A stretch of DNA of 10,708 nt from an uncultured Eubacteriales bacterium (GCA_902406135.1 CABPCX010000029.1:1-10708); one strand, 5' to 3'; positions 1-6,926 are shown, counted from the stretch's first letter. The notes: generated by a model not told the origin, from the letters alone. Numbers and translations are program-made.

Positions 1-396
1 GAGATAAAAATAATACCTGTCATACCTCAGGACCTGCCACAGGTGGATAAAAGCTACAGCTCATCGTCCATAAATACCCTTTACGGAGAGCTTAATCTCA
101 TAGGCGTAAAGGGCTTAAGGAGCCTGACACTGGAAAGTTTTTTTCCAAGCAGGCGCTATCCCTTTATGAGACCCGGAAGCACTACCGATTATAGCTCATA
201 CATAAGGTTTTTTGAAAAATGGGCAGATGAGAGAAAGCCCATAAGGATAGTCATAACCGATACAAACAGAGAAATACTGAATATGGCTGTCACGGTACAG
301 AATTTTACCTGGCAGGTGATGAGAAACCTGGACGTATCCTATCGTCTAGAGCTTAAGGAATATGTATTTGTAAAGGTAAGGAGGCTGGGACAGTGA
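1..396 (+). CDS. XkdP-like tail/baseplate hub-associated protein, 5' end cut by window
   Basis: The reading frame is open from base 1, so the gene begins upstream; the GTG at 43 is an internal codon, because the residues before it (IPVIPQDLPQV) already match the family's N-terminal pattern. The visible part reads as an XkdP-type phage tail protein: a proline-rich opening, a 'GELNLIGVKGLRSLTLESFF' type strand region, then an 'FFPSRRYPF' loop and a closing 'YRLELKEYVFVKVRRL' strand. These proteins connect the tail tube or tape-measure end to the baseplate hub. Bacillus PBSX XkdP carries a C-terminal LysM peptidoglycan-binding domain; here the protein stops right after the N-terminal domain, so LysM is absent. 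It overlaps the next gene by 4 bp (GTGA), indicating translational coupling. Family call is by eye and by gene order. Confidence 0.75.
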   Translation, partial: EIKIIPVIPQDLPQVDKSYSSSSINTLYGELNLIGVKGLRSLTLESFFPSRRYPFMRPGSTTDYSSYIRFFEKWADERKPIRIVITDTNREILNMAVTVQNFTWQVMRNLDVSYRLELKEYVFVKVRRLGQ

Positions 397-1364
397 GCTA
401 TCATATTTATGACGCAAGGGGCAGTGAGCTTTATGACATAACGGAGATAACGGGAGATATGGAATGGGGCGACAGCACCGACAGCATCGGAGCCGATATG
501 AGCCTTACTGTTTTTACAGGGGCGGATTTCAAGGTGCAGGGAAAGGATATCCTCATATTAAGAAATGAGGAGGAAGAGCTTTTCAGAGGTATAGTATCGG
601 AGGCCACAGACCCCCTTGACGGCACCGTATCCTGCAGACTGTATGATTTTGCGTATTTTATGGGTAAGAGCACTATCATAATCCAGTTTAATTCGGTAAG
701 GGCCGATGAGGCGGTGAAACAGGTATGCTCAAGATGCGGCATTGAGTGTGTCATACTTACGGAAATGACGGCAGTTATAAAGAAAGTATACTTTAACGAG
801 CACCCTTCGGACATCATAAAGGACATCGTTTCCCAGGATAGGGGCGAAAACGACCAGAACCTGTATATGGAGATGAGAGGGTCTGTATTTTGCATATATC
901 CGCCCTTTGAGGTTACAGGTACCTTTAAGCCGGCGGATAACATAGCGGAATTTGATGTTGCAAATACTCCGTCTTCCCCTGTTATCACCGAAAGCATATC
1001 AGGCATAAGCAATTCCGTTGTGGTGGTATCCGGTTCGGCGGAGAGCTACCGCATCATAGCCGAAGCCAGGGACGATAAGGACATATCCGTCTCCGGGCTC
1101 AGGCAGACCGTAGAGGTAATAGAGGAAAAGAACATAAGCCAGGCGGCAAATATAGCCAAAAACAGACTTAAGGAGCAGGGAAGCATAAACAGAACGCTGA
1201 CGACCGATATGCCCGGAGCTGACAATGTGCGTTCAGGCAGGATAATAACCTATGAAGATGAGGAGAACAATATTTTCGGGAAATACCTCATAACAAACTG
1301 CAGACACACCATAAAAGACGGCATACATACGCTGTCGGCGGATATGACAAAGTGGGGTGAGTGA
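393..1364 (+). CDS. XkdQ/YqbQ-like baseplate hub protein
   Basis: This 323-residue protein has the length and position of the XkdQ/YqbQ family (about 325 residues in PBSX), which forms the central baseplate hub of contractile tails and corresponds structurally to T4 gp27. The N-terminal half is rich in beta strands, including a 'GKDILILRNEEEELFRGIV' segment typical of hub beta-barrels. A middle segment (about residues 105-150, with two Cys residues in 'VCSRCGIEC') precedes a helical 'NIAKNRLKEQG' stretch and a C-terminal barrel ending 'HTLSADMTKWG'. It starts with GTG inside the stop codon region of the preceding gene and ends with an 8 bp overlap with the following one. It is expected to assemble as a trimer in the baseplate, but that is family knowledge only. 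Confidence 0.85.
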   Translation: MSYHIYDARGSELYDITEITGDMEWGDSTDSIGADMSLTVFTGADFKVQGKDILILRNEEEELFRGIVSEATDPLDGTVSCRLYDFAYFMGKSTIIIQFNSVRADEAVKQVCSRCGIECVILTEMTAVIKKVYFNEHPSDIIKDIVSQDRGENDQNLYMEMRGSVFCIYPPFEVTGTFKPADNIAEFDVANTPSSPVITESISGISNSVVVVSGSAESYRIIAEARDDKDISVSGLRQTVEVIEEKNISQAANIAKNRLKEQGSINRTLTTDMPGADNVRSGRIITYEDEENNIFGKYLITNCRHTIKDGIHTLSADMTKWGE

Positions 1365-1767
1365 TATTAAAAATCAATGGGCAGACGATATGGCACAGGC
1401 CATAAAAGACAGGGACAATCCGAATATGATAGGTATGGTAACGGGTAAGGTAATATCACCGCCTCCGTCTTTAGCCGTATCCATTATGGAAGGCCAGATA
1501 GTAATTAAAAACGCCTATATAGCCGACTATCTTTTAAAGGGATACACAAGGAGAGTAAATATAAAGACCGCCGCTGCCGACGGAAGCACAAATTCAGCAT
1601 CCTGCTCCGACGGCTCCCACAGCCATAAAGTCGTTACGGCAGGCATACCCGATACGGATGTGTCAACATTGGATGAGCTTAAGGCCGGTGATACCGTCAT
1701 TGTTTATTCTTCGGATAATCAGAATTATTTTATACTTGGCAAAGCTGTAAGGGCAGGTGATCTATGA
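1357..1767 (+). CDS. DUF2577 / XkdR-like baseplate protein
   Basis: The 136-residue product has the hallmarks of the DUF2577 (XkdR) family: a short N-terminal amphipathic helix, then 'MIGMVTGKVISPPPSLAVSI' at about residues 24-43, then a beta-rich OB-like part that ends in 'GDTVIVYSSDNQNYFILGKA'. Such small proteins lie between the hub and wedge genes of PBSX-type tails and are thought to belong to the central spike/hub. A Cys-His cluster (C83, H88, H90, in SCSDGSHSHK) could bind a metal, as spike tips often do, but this is inference. The GTG start at 1357 overlaps the previous gene by 8 bp, and the stop overlaps the next start by 4 bp (ATGA). Confidence 0.8.
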   Translation: MSDIKNQWADDMAQAIKDRDNPNMIGMVTGKVISPPPSLAVSIMEGQIVIKNAYIADYLLKGYTRRVNIKTAAADGSTNSASCSDGSHSHKVVTAGIPDTDVSTLDELKAGDTVIVYSSDNQNYFILGKAVRAGDL

Positions 1768-2225
1768 TGTTTCCTGAGATAGAAGCTGACCTCAGCCTTG
1801 CTGTAAAGGATCTGGCTGAAAGAGATGAGCCTGTCCTTGGCAGGGTCCTTAAATTTGATTATGAAAAGGGCTGCCACGTTCTTACCGACGGCAGATTTGT
1901 GGAATGTACTCCCGTTGAGGCCGTATGCCAGTATATCGAGCATATACTCAGAACCGAACTGGATAAATATAAGGTTTATACCGTTGAGAAGGACGAAGAT
2001 TTCGGCATATCCGTATATAAATATATCGGCCAGAAATATCTGCCTCCCGATTATTTTGCTTCGGAGCTTAAAAGGGAGATAACAGAGCAGATACAGGCCC
2101 ATAAATATGTGGACTATGTGGAGGACTATTTTTATGAGTTCAAGGGCAGAAAGCTGTCGGTGGAGTTTACCTGCAGGCTAATTAACGGAGAAAAGGCATC
2201 AAGGACGGTGATCATCCATGTATGA
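1764..2225 (+). CDS. DUF2634 / XkdS-like baseplate wedge protein (gp25-like)
   Basis: The 153-residue protein matches the DUF2634/XkdS pattern: an acidic N-terminus, a strand-helix core with 'VECTPVEAVCQYIEHILRT' at about residues 47-65, and a C-terminal helix-strand pair ('REITEQIQAHKYVDYVEDY' and 'LSVEFTCRLING'). This family corresponds to the T4 gp25 wedge/sheath-initiator fold in contractile tails. Two adjacent ATG codons (1764 and 1767) could start it; 1764 is chosen because it forms the ATGA overlap with the preceding stop. The stop overlaps the baseplate J gene by 8 bp. Its place between the XkdR-like and J genes is exactly that in PBSX, which strengthens the call. Confidence 0.82.
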   Translation: MMFPEIEADLSLAVKDLAERDEPVLGRVLKFDYEKGCHVLTDGRFVECTPVEAVCQYIEHILRTELDKYKVYTVEKDEDFGISVYKYIGQKYLPPDYFASELKREITEQIQAHKYVDYVEDYFYEFKGRKLSVEFTCRLINGEKASRTVIIHV

Positions 2226-3285
2226 AAAAAGACCCGTAAGCGATATACAAAACAAGATATTAAACGGCATAAGTGACATTTACGAAAAGGCCAAGGGATA
2301 TTTCTTATGGGAGATAACAAAGGGTGTAGCTATGGCTTTAAAAGACACCTCAGACAGAGTAGCTGAGGACGCTTTAAAACTTGATATTTACAACCTGACA
2401 GGTGATGAACTGGAAAACTATACATACAGAAACGAAGGAATATCAAGGAAACCGGCCGCCTGTGCCGTTGGATTTGTCAGGGTAAAGGGAAAGGGTACGG
2501 TAAATGCGGGAGACCTGTTTGAAACCGACGGTCTCATAGGTTTTACCGCAGATGAGACCAGTGATGTGGACGGTGAGGCGGACATAGCGGTCACGGCAAG
2601 GGAAGCGGGGCTTAAGGGAAATGTACCGGCTGAAAGCGTCATAAATATGCCCGTTACCATATCCGGCATAAATGAATGCACAAATCCCGAACCTATGACA
2701 GGCGGATATGATGCCGAAGGAGACAGTGAGCTATTAAACAGATATCTTGAGTATGTAAGAGATCCTCCCACATCGGGAAATATAGCCCACTATAAAGCTT
2801 GGGCAAAGGAAGTTGTTGGCGTATCAGACGCCTATGTTATACCCCTTTGGAACGGGCCCAACACCGTAAAGGTCATAATAATCGACCAGAAGCACCTGCC
2901 GGCAGATGAAGAACTGGTGCAGGACGTTCAGGAACACATTGACCCCGGCATAAGCGGAACGGGTGAGGGACAGGCTCCCATAGGAGCTTTCTGTACGGTG
3001 GCTGCAGCGGGCGCAAAGACCATTGATATAAGCGCTGCCATAGTTACTGCCGAAGGTTATGACAGAGAAAAAGTAAAAACCAATATAGAGGATATACTGA
3101 CGGGGTATTTTTCTGACCTGGCCTTCAGACAGTATTATATCAGCTATGCCAAGATAGGCGCTATGATACTGGAAGCGGAGGGAGTTCTCGATTATAGGGA
3201 CCTGATGGTGAACTCCTCCACATCAAATATCGAGTGTACCAGAGAGGAAGTATTTGTGCTGGGGACGGTGACCATGAATGAATAG
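2218..3285 (+). CDS. Baseplate J-like protein (XkdT family)
   Basis: The 355-residue product is a baseplate J / XkdT protein (PF04865 type), the wedge component equivalent to Mu gp47 and related to T4 gp6. Visible family features are an N-terminal helical region, the Gly-rich 'VRVKGKGTVNAGDLFET' segment at about residues 87-103, and the signature centred on residues 162-202 (GGYDAEGDSELLNRY followed by 'RDPPTSGNIAHYKAWAKEV'). The C-terminal 'GVLDYRDLMVN' strand region is also typical. Length agrees with the family (about 350). It overlaps both neighbours by 8 bp. This is the most securely recognised structural gene in the window and shows that the tail is contractile. Confidence 0.93.
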   Translation: MYEKRPVSDIQNKILNGISDIYEKAKGYFLWEITKGVAMALKDTSDRVAEDALKLDIYNLTGDELENYTYRNEGISRKPAACAVGFVRVKGKGTVNAGDLFETDGLIGFTADETSDVDGEADIAVTAREAGLKGNVPAESVINMPVTISGINECTNPEPMTGGYDAEGDSELLNRYLEYVRDPPTSGNIAHYKAWAKEVVGVSDAYVIPLWNGPNTVKVIIIDQKHLPADEELVQDVQEHIDPGISGTGEGQAPIGAFCTVAAAGAKTIDISAAIVTAEGYDREKVKTNIEDILTGYFSDLAFRQYYISYAKIGAMILEAEGVLDYRDLMVNSSTSNIECTREEVFVLGTVTMNE

Positions 3286-3838
3286 CATACTGAAAGCCAT
3301 GCACAGCATATTCCGGAAGGACCCCATAACGATGGAAATAACGGAGTCCGTATCCAATGAGCTTATGTTTCTTGAAGACGCCGAAAAGGATGTGGTGAAG
3401 CAGACCATCATTGATGATGCCACCTGGGGACTTGACCTTCAGGAAAAGGAGCTTGGGATAACCACAGACCCCAATAAAAGCTATGAGGAAAGGCGAAGTG
3501 TAATAAAGGCCAGGCGAAGGGGCAAGGGAAAGCTTACTCTGGAGCTCATTAAGAGAACGGTGGAAGCCTATACCTACGCCCAGACGGAGGTTAAATTTAA
3601 CGGCGTTATACATATAGCCTTTACGAGTGTATACGGCAGACCGCCGAATATGGAGGATGTTTATGCCACCATAGAAAATATAAAGCCGGCGCATATCCCG
3701 GTGGAATATACATTCAGATACAGGACCCACGACGATATAAGAAACTGTATGGCTACCCATCAGAAGCTGTCTGAAATAACCCACGAGGAGATACGCTCTG
3801 GGCAGGTGGATTTCTTACCTATAAACGGAGGCAGATAA
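3278..3838 (+). CDS. YmfQ/XkdU-like (DUF2313) baseplate protein
   Basis: The 186-residue protein fits the YmfQ/DUF2313 (XkdU; Mu gp48-like) family, which follows baseplate J in Mu- and PBSX-like tails and joins the wedges to the tail fibre network. Visible features are an N-terminal helical region, the 'ATWGLDLQEKELGI' segment (about residues 48-61), 'SYEERRSVIKARRRGKGKL' (about 68-86), then an alpha/beta repeat and 'IKPAHIPVEYTFRY', which is a strong family marker. It uses an ATG at 3278 within the stop region of the J gene. An in-frame ATG at 3299 is possible, but the 8 bp overlap favours the first. The stop ends one base before the next start. Confidence 0.88.
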   Translation: MNSILKAMHSIFRKDPITMEITESVSNELMFLEDAEKDVVKQTIIDDATWGLDLQEKELGITTDPNKSYEERRSVIKARRRGKGKLTLELIKRTVEAYTYAQTEVKFNGVIHIAFTSVYGRPPNMEDVYATIENIKPAHIPVEYTFRYRTHDDIRNCMATHQKLSEITHEEIRSGQVDFLPINGGR

Positions 3839-3839
3839 A

Positions 3840-4274
3840 ATGACAGAAACATCAAATCTTAAACTTATTAAACCCGCCGGAAATGAAGTATACAACATAG
3901 AGCAGTTCAATGAAAATATGGACAAGCTGGATGAGGCTTCTCTCCCGTCCTATATTTCAAAGGGCACTGCATCAGCCCTTACAGCTGACGGCTTGGAAGA
4001 AAGCGACAATATGAAAATACAGCTGAGACTTCATACAGCCATTGCTGACGGAGCCACGCTAAACGGAAAACCCATACTTACCCAGGAGGGAGAGCCGATA
4101 TCATCAGGAGCCTTGGAAGGCTCTTTTTTAATTCTCATATTTAACGAATCGGCTGACTGCTGGTACCAGGCGGGAGGCGGAAGCGGATTTTACATAAAGA
4201 TAAGCGGCAGCGATAAAAAGGCTTATCTTGAGCTGGATCCGGAAACAGGAATCGTCTATGTGAAAGAAAAGTAA
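3840..4274 (+). CDS. Short tail-fibre/collar-like phage protein
   Basis: This 144-residue protein opens with the motif 'NLKLIKPAGNEVYNIEQFN' (residues 6-24) followed by 'ENMDKLDEA', a conserved N-terminal module of clostridial tail-fibre and tail-collar proteins that presumably attaches the fibre to the baseplate. The middle is rich in small residues and beta strands ('HTAIADGATLNGKPILTQEG'), and the end is a Gly-rich 'GGGSGFYIKISG' segment. The protein is much shorter than classical fibres such as XkdV (several hundred residues), so it may be a small adaptor whose receptor-binding function sits in the next gene. It starts one base after the previous stop (TAAAATG). Confidence 0.6.
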   Translation: MTETSNLKLIKPAGNEVYNIEQFNENMDKLDEASLPSYISKGTASALTADGLEESDNMKIQLRLHTAIADGATLNGKPILTQEGEPISSGALEGSFLILIFNESADCWYQAGGGSGFYIKISGSDKKAYLELDPETGIVYVKEK

Positions 4275-4285
4275 GGAGGGATGAT

Positions 4286-4660
4286 ATGGCCAGTGGAGAT
4301 ATACTTTCTGCCATCGCCAGCCAGAAGACGCTGGAGGAGGTAAAGGAAAGGCTTGGAGAGATCGGAAGCAGCGGCAAGGATATTTCTGAAATACTGGAAG
4401 AGCTGCTTTCACAGCCAAAGATAATAAAACATATACAGAGAGGATTTGTGACTACAAATTCTGCCAATGGAGCCAGTGGCACGGTAACTCTTGCTGGTTT
4501 CACTAATCTTGAAAAAATGGTCGCTATTTTAAATGGATCTGCCTTTTTAGGAAGCAGTACCTATTCAGGCATATATTTAAAGGAGCTTACATTAACATCT
4601 CTTTCTACTCTAAAAGCCCAGGGAGGTTCATATTCGTATCAGGTTGTAGAGTTTTGCTAA
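4286..4660 (+). CDS. Probable receptor-binding tail protein with QRG/QVVEF C-terminal module
   Basis: The 124-residue protein has a helical, probably coiled-coil N-terminal half (residues 5-45, rich in Glu/Leu) and a compact beta C-terminal domain that begins with 'KIIKHIQRGFVT' (residues 45-56) and closes with 'SYSYQVVEFC'. A C-terminal module framed by an (I)QRG strand and a QV(I/V)EF end is a recurring shape in tail proteins of Firmicute phages, where it probably binds the host surface; that role is inferred. A good Shine-Dalgarno (AAGGAGGG) lies just before ATG 4286. From about 4440 the base composition becomes visibly more AT-rich than in the N-terminal half, which suggests exchange of the receptor-binding domain. 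Confidence 0.6.
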   Translation: MASGDILSAIASQKTLEEVKERLGEIGSSGKDISEILEELLSQPKIIKHIQRGFVTTNSANGASGTVTLAGFTNLEKMVAILNGSAFLGSSTYSGIYLKELTLTSLSTLKAQGGSYSYQVVEFC

Positions 4661-4679
4661 CTGTTGGAGGGATATAGAA

Positions 4680-4934
4680 ATGATTTATGCTGAAATAGAC
4701 GGTGAAAATGTATGCTATGCAGTTTCGGATATGGGAAAGATTGAGGTCACAAATCCCAAATTAATTCCTCTTGATTTTTTTGATACATCAGTAATCGGAA
4801 AAAAGTACAACAACGGTGTATGGGAAGATGGACCTCAGCCCGACCCTGAACCTTTACTAATGCCCGAACAAACAATACTTGATATAGCAATTAATAGTGA
4901 ATACCTGGTCTGCCTTGCAGATCTAAATTTATAA
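4680..4934 (+). CDS. Small phage protein in the XkdW position
   Basis: The 84-residue product begins 'MIYAEIDGENVCYAVSDMG' and carries a 'VIGKKYNNGVWED' segment (about residues 39-51), a pattern seen in small proteins next to tail-fibre genes of Gram-positive phages; the C-terminus ends in the helix 'EQTILDIAINSEYLVCLAD'. In PBSX the gene order is fibre (xkdV), xkdW, xkdX; here this gene stands between the fibre genes and an XkdX-family gene, so it occupies the XkdW place. A role as fibre accessory or assembly chaperone is possible but unproven. A Shine-Dalgarno (GGAGGG) lies 5-12 bases before the ATG. Confidence 0.6.
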   Translation: MIYAEIDGENVCYAVSDMGKIEVTNPKLIPLDFFDTSVIGKKYNNGVWEDGPQPDPEPLLMPEQTILDIAINSEYLVCLADLNL

Positions 4935-4963
4935 ACCTAAAAACTTAGAAAGGAAGATGCACT

Positions 4964-5104
4964 ATGACATACGCAAGACTTAAAAAACTGATTGAAAACG
5001 GAGCTTATGACAGGGAAAGTATGTTAAGCAAACTCGATGTGTTCCTTTTAGCAAGCCGTATTACTGAGGAACAGTATCAGGAGCTTGTAGGAATGATAGG
5101 TTAA
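4964..5104 (+). CDS. xkdX: XkdX family small phage protein
   Basis: A 46-codon gene begins at ATG 4964 after an AAAGGAAG Shine-Dalgarno and ends at TAA 5102-5104. Its sequence reads as the XkdX family (Phage_XkdX): 'MTYARLKKLIENGAYDRESM', followed by 'LSKLDVFLLASRITEEQY' and 'QELVGMIG'. The family is almost always about 40-55 residues long and is predicted to be all helical. It sits directly between the fibre-region genes and the lysis region, as in PBSX, and its biochemical function is unknown. The match to the family consensus from memory is strong along the entire length, so the gene is real despite its size. Confidence 0.88.
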   Translation: MTYARLKKLIENGAYDRESMLSKLDVFLLASRITEEQYQELVGMIG

Positions 5105-5126
5105 TAAAGCATAAGGAGGAAAACCC

Positions 5127-5579
5127 ATGAGAAATATAATCGTAAACTATAACGTGCCTGACATAGACCACCACAATTTTTACTATGTGGAGGGCAAGAA
5201 GATCCCAAAGCCTGAAACAAACATCGTATATGCCTACATAGACAAGGGTGGTATGCTGCACGCCACAGAGTGGATGGATGATGCCAGCCAGTATGGCAAC
5301 GGAGTATTTATGGAGACCGATGAGATCGGAAATGACCACGGACTTCCTACAGTCAACGGAAATGCTTATAACATCTGGGATGCAGGCAGTAACTGGGTAA
5401 AAACAGCCAAGAATACAAAGGAGAAGTTCTATACTTCAGCAGATGAGGGCGGAGCAAAGATAGTCACACATCCGGGAAAGGATGACAAACAGGCCGAATG
5501 TGAAATACTCAGACAGATATACCTTCAGATCAGGGCTGTCCTTGAAGATGAAGCAGAAAAGCTTGAGGATGAATGCTGA
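5127..5579 (+). CDS. Hypothetical phage protein, 150 residues
   Basis: I do not recognise this protein. It starts with ATG 5127, preceded by a strong AAGGAGG Shine-Dalgarno, 22 bases after the XkdX-like gene, and is clearly in the same transcription unit. The first 120 residues look soluble and beta-rich, with several Asp/His/Tyr-rich patches (DIDHHNFYYVEG near residues 12-23; ATEWMDDASQYGNG near 46-59) and no membrane segment or signal. The last 35 residues form a strongly acidic helix (ECEILRQIYLQIRAVLEDEAE) that could be a coiled coil for oligomerisation or fibre attachment. Its place right after the fibre genes makes a tail-tip or assembly role plausible, but this is inferred from position only. 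Confidence 0.55.
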   Translation: MRNIIVNYNVPDIDHHNFYYVEGKKIPKPETNIVYAYIDKGGMLHATEWMDDASQYGNGVFMETDEIGNDHGLPTVNGNAYNIWDAGSNWVKTAKNTKEKFYTSADEGGAKIVTHPGKDDKQAECEILRQIYLQIRAVLEDEAEKLEDEC

Positions 5580-5624
5580 AATAAGCTGGAGTAATATTTT
5601 GCTAAAGTATAAATGAATATTTAT

Positions 5625-5838
5625 TGATTATGAGGAAGGGCTTGGGGAACGAAAGTTCCCCAAAATCAGATCCGCAGCCGGAATTTATTTCCGGCGAGGA
5701 AAACAGAGAGTTTCAAGGCTGTATGCCGATGGAACGAACTGTTTATACTTCTGTTTACTCGTTCAAGCCGGTTTATTTAAGGCTTGAACGAAAGGATGTC
5801 GATTATTCGACATCCTAATATGGCGGAGAGATCCGCCC
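5625..5838 (+). ncRNA. Candidate structured RNA: tandem stem-loops upstream of the holin
   Basis: The 281 bases between 5579 and 5861 contain no convincing gene but fold locally into a series of stem-loops. Seen directly: 5642-5650 pairs with 5655-5663 (9 bp, GAAA loop); 5677-5683 with 5689-5695 (7 bp); 5701-5706 with 5751-5756 (6 bp, enclosing small helices 5709-5712/5737-5740 and 5717-5719/5725-5727); 5759-5769 with 5781-5791 (11 bp); 5793-5802 with 5807-5816 (10 bp, perfect, TTAT loop); and 5822-5827 with 5832-5837 (6 bp, GAGA loop). Two loops are GNRA tetraloops, which are a mark of selected RNA rather than of DNA palindromes. An outer helix 5625-5629/5664-5668 is also possible. It may be a phage ncRNA or a structured leader of the lysis operon. 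I cannot assign a known RNA family. No clear promoter was found; it probably belongs to the late transcript. Confidence 0.6.
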
Positions 5839-5846
5839 TTTATTTT

Positions 5847-5853
5847 AAGGAGG
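5847..5853 (+). promoter_or_regulatory. Shine-Dalgarno of the holin gene
   Basis: AAGGAGG lies 7 bases before the ATG at 5861 and fixes the holin start. It is 10 bases after the last stem-loop of the structured region. A short CCTT at 5837-5840 could pair with AAGG 5847-5850 and compete with the GAGA hairpin, which would give a route for the leader to influence lysis timing; that part is inference. Confidence 0.6.
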
Positions 5854-5860
5854 GAAGGTT

Positions 5861-6304
5861 ATGAATAAACAGATGATATGTACGGCAGCAGGAGCTGTCG
5901 GAGGATTTATAGCATCTGCATTCGGAGGGTTCGACGCTGCTATGATAACGCTTCTTATTTTTATGACTGCTGATTATATTACAGGACTGCTTGTGGCAGG
6001 TGTATTTCACGCCAGTCCTAAAAGTGAAACAGGAGCACTGGAAAGCAAAGCGGGATTTAAAGGCCTTGTGAGAAAGGGTATGACGCTTTTATTCGTGCTT
6101 ATCGCCTGCAGGCTGGATATGATCCTCGGTGTAAATTACATAAGAGATGCAGTATGCATAGCGTTTATAGTAAACGAGCTTATTTCTATAGTTGAAAACG
6201 GCGGTCTTATGGGAGTGCCTATCCCGGAGCCCATAATGGATGCCATAGAAGTGCTTAAGAAAAAGGGTGATGACGATGGAAATAATACAGGATTTCTTAA
6301 ATAA
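5861..6304 (+). CDS. Phage holin (Phage_holin_4 / toxin-secretion holin family)
   Basis: The 147-residue membrane protein controls lysis timing by forming lesions in the cytoplasmic membrane that release or activate the endolysin. It has hydrophobic segments at about residues 6-22, 26-47, 74-90 and 96-110. Signature motifs of the Phage_holin_4/TcdE-related family are visible: 'DYITGLLVAG' (38-47), 'SKAGFKGLVRKG' (62-73) and 'IVNELISIVENGGLMGVPIP' (103-122). A charged C-terminal tail (KKKGDDDG) is usual for holins. Length is normal for the family (about 130-150). The 3' end overlaps the endolysin start by 29 bp, so the two lysis genes are translationally coupled. Confidence 0.93.
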   Translation: MNKQMICTAAGAVGGFIASAFGGFDAAMITLLIFMTADYITGLLVAGVFHASPKSETGALESKAGFKGLVRKGMTLLFVLIACRLDMILGVNYIRDAVCIAFIVNELISIVENGGLMGVPIPEPIMDAIEVLKKKGDDDGNNTGFLK

Positions 6305-6911
6305 GGATCATAGATGCCGCCCCGGCGGTAATTATAATAAACTGCTCATCACCATTCATTCAACGGGTAATCCATACAGTACCGCAAGGGGAGAAAGAAA
6401 CTGGCTGGATAATCCGACGAATACAAGGGAAGCCTCCTGGCACTATGTAGTCGATGAAATAGAAGTAATACAGGCCATACCTGATAATGAGGAGGCCTGG
6501 CACTGCGGCGATACCAACGGAAACAGACTTTCATTAAGTGTAGAAATATGCGAAAGCGGAGATAGGCTTAAAACCCTTAAAAATGCAGCCGTTTTTGCGG
6601 CGCATAAATTAATGGAGATGGATCTTACCGTTGGTGATATGGTAAGGCATTTTGACTGGACAGATAAAGACTGCCCAAGGATTCTCATCGACAAGAGATA
6701 TATTAAAAATGACCTGGACTGGGAATGGTTTAGAAAAGAGGTAGAGAAAAATATGACCGGTGAAAAGAGATACAATACAATAGATGAAATACCAGAATGG
6801 GGCAGAGAAGCCATTAAAGAGCTTATAGACGATGGCTGCTTCGCTGACCCTGAAGCCTTGGATCTGTCAGAGGATATGGTTAGGGCATTTGTGGTGTTGG
6901 GAAGAAGATAA
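6276..6911 (+). CDS. Endolysin: N-acetylmuramoyl-L-alanine amidase (Amidase_2)
   Basis: This protein (211 residues from ATG 6276) hydrolyses the amide bond between MurNAc and L-alanine in peptidoglycan to lyse the host. The Amidase_2 domain covers about residues 10-150, with Zn ligands H28 (ITIHSTGN), H125 (VRHFDW) and C133 (KDCP). Y57 (WHYVVD) and K131 match the catalytic Tyr and Lys; the H125/K131/C133 spacing equals that of T7 lysozyme. The C-terminal part (about 165-211, 'YNTIDEIPEWGREAIKELI' and 'LSEDMVRAFV') is a short helical module common in clostridial phage lysins. Starts at 6267 (GTG) and 6270 (ATG) are also in frame; 6276 is chosen because AAGGG at 6263-6267 then has correct spacing. 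The gene overlaps the holin by 29 bp. No signal peptide is seen, consistent with holin dependence. Confidence 0.94.
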   Translation: MEIIQDFLNKDHRCRPGGNYNKLLITIHSTGNPYSTARGERNWLDNPTNTREASWHYVVDEIEVIQAIPDNEEAWHCGDTNGNRLSLSVEICESGDRLKTLKNAAVFAAHKLMEMDLTVGDMVRHFDWTDKDCPRILIDKRYIKNDLDWEWFRKEVEKNMTGEKRYNTIDEIPEWGREAIKELIDDGCFADPEALDLSEDMVRAFVVLGRR

Positions 6912-6926
6912 GCCGAAATCTTTCTG

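Noticed and set aside
3161..3784. Long - strand open frame opposite the YmfQ-like gene
   Set aside because: It is antisense to a gene with clear baseplate homology and has no recognisable protein features.
5581..5640. Possible promoter for the structured RNA (TTGCTA at 5599-5604 with AT-rich sequence downstream)
   Set aside because: No -10-like hexamer at acceptable spacing; not reported as a feature.
5624..5818. A 64-codon open frame in the region before the holin
   Set aside because: No Shine-Dalgarno before ATG 5624, no family-like sequence, and the frame runs through perfect RNA stems, which account for the sequence constraint better.
5625..5838. CRISPR array or insertion-sequence ends as explanation of the hairpins
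   Set aside because: The stems differ in sequence and are not regularly spaced repeats, and no transposase or Cas gene is present.
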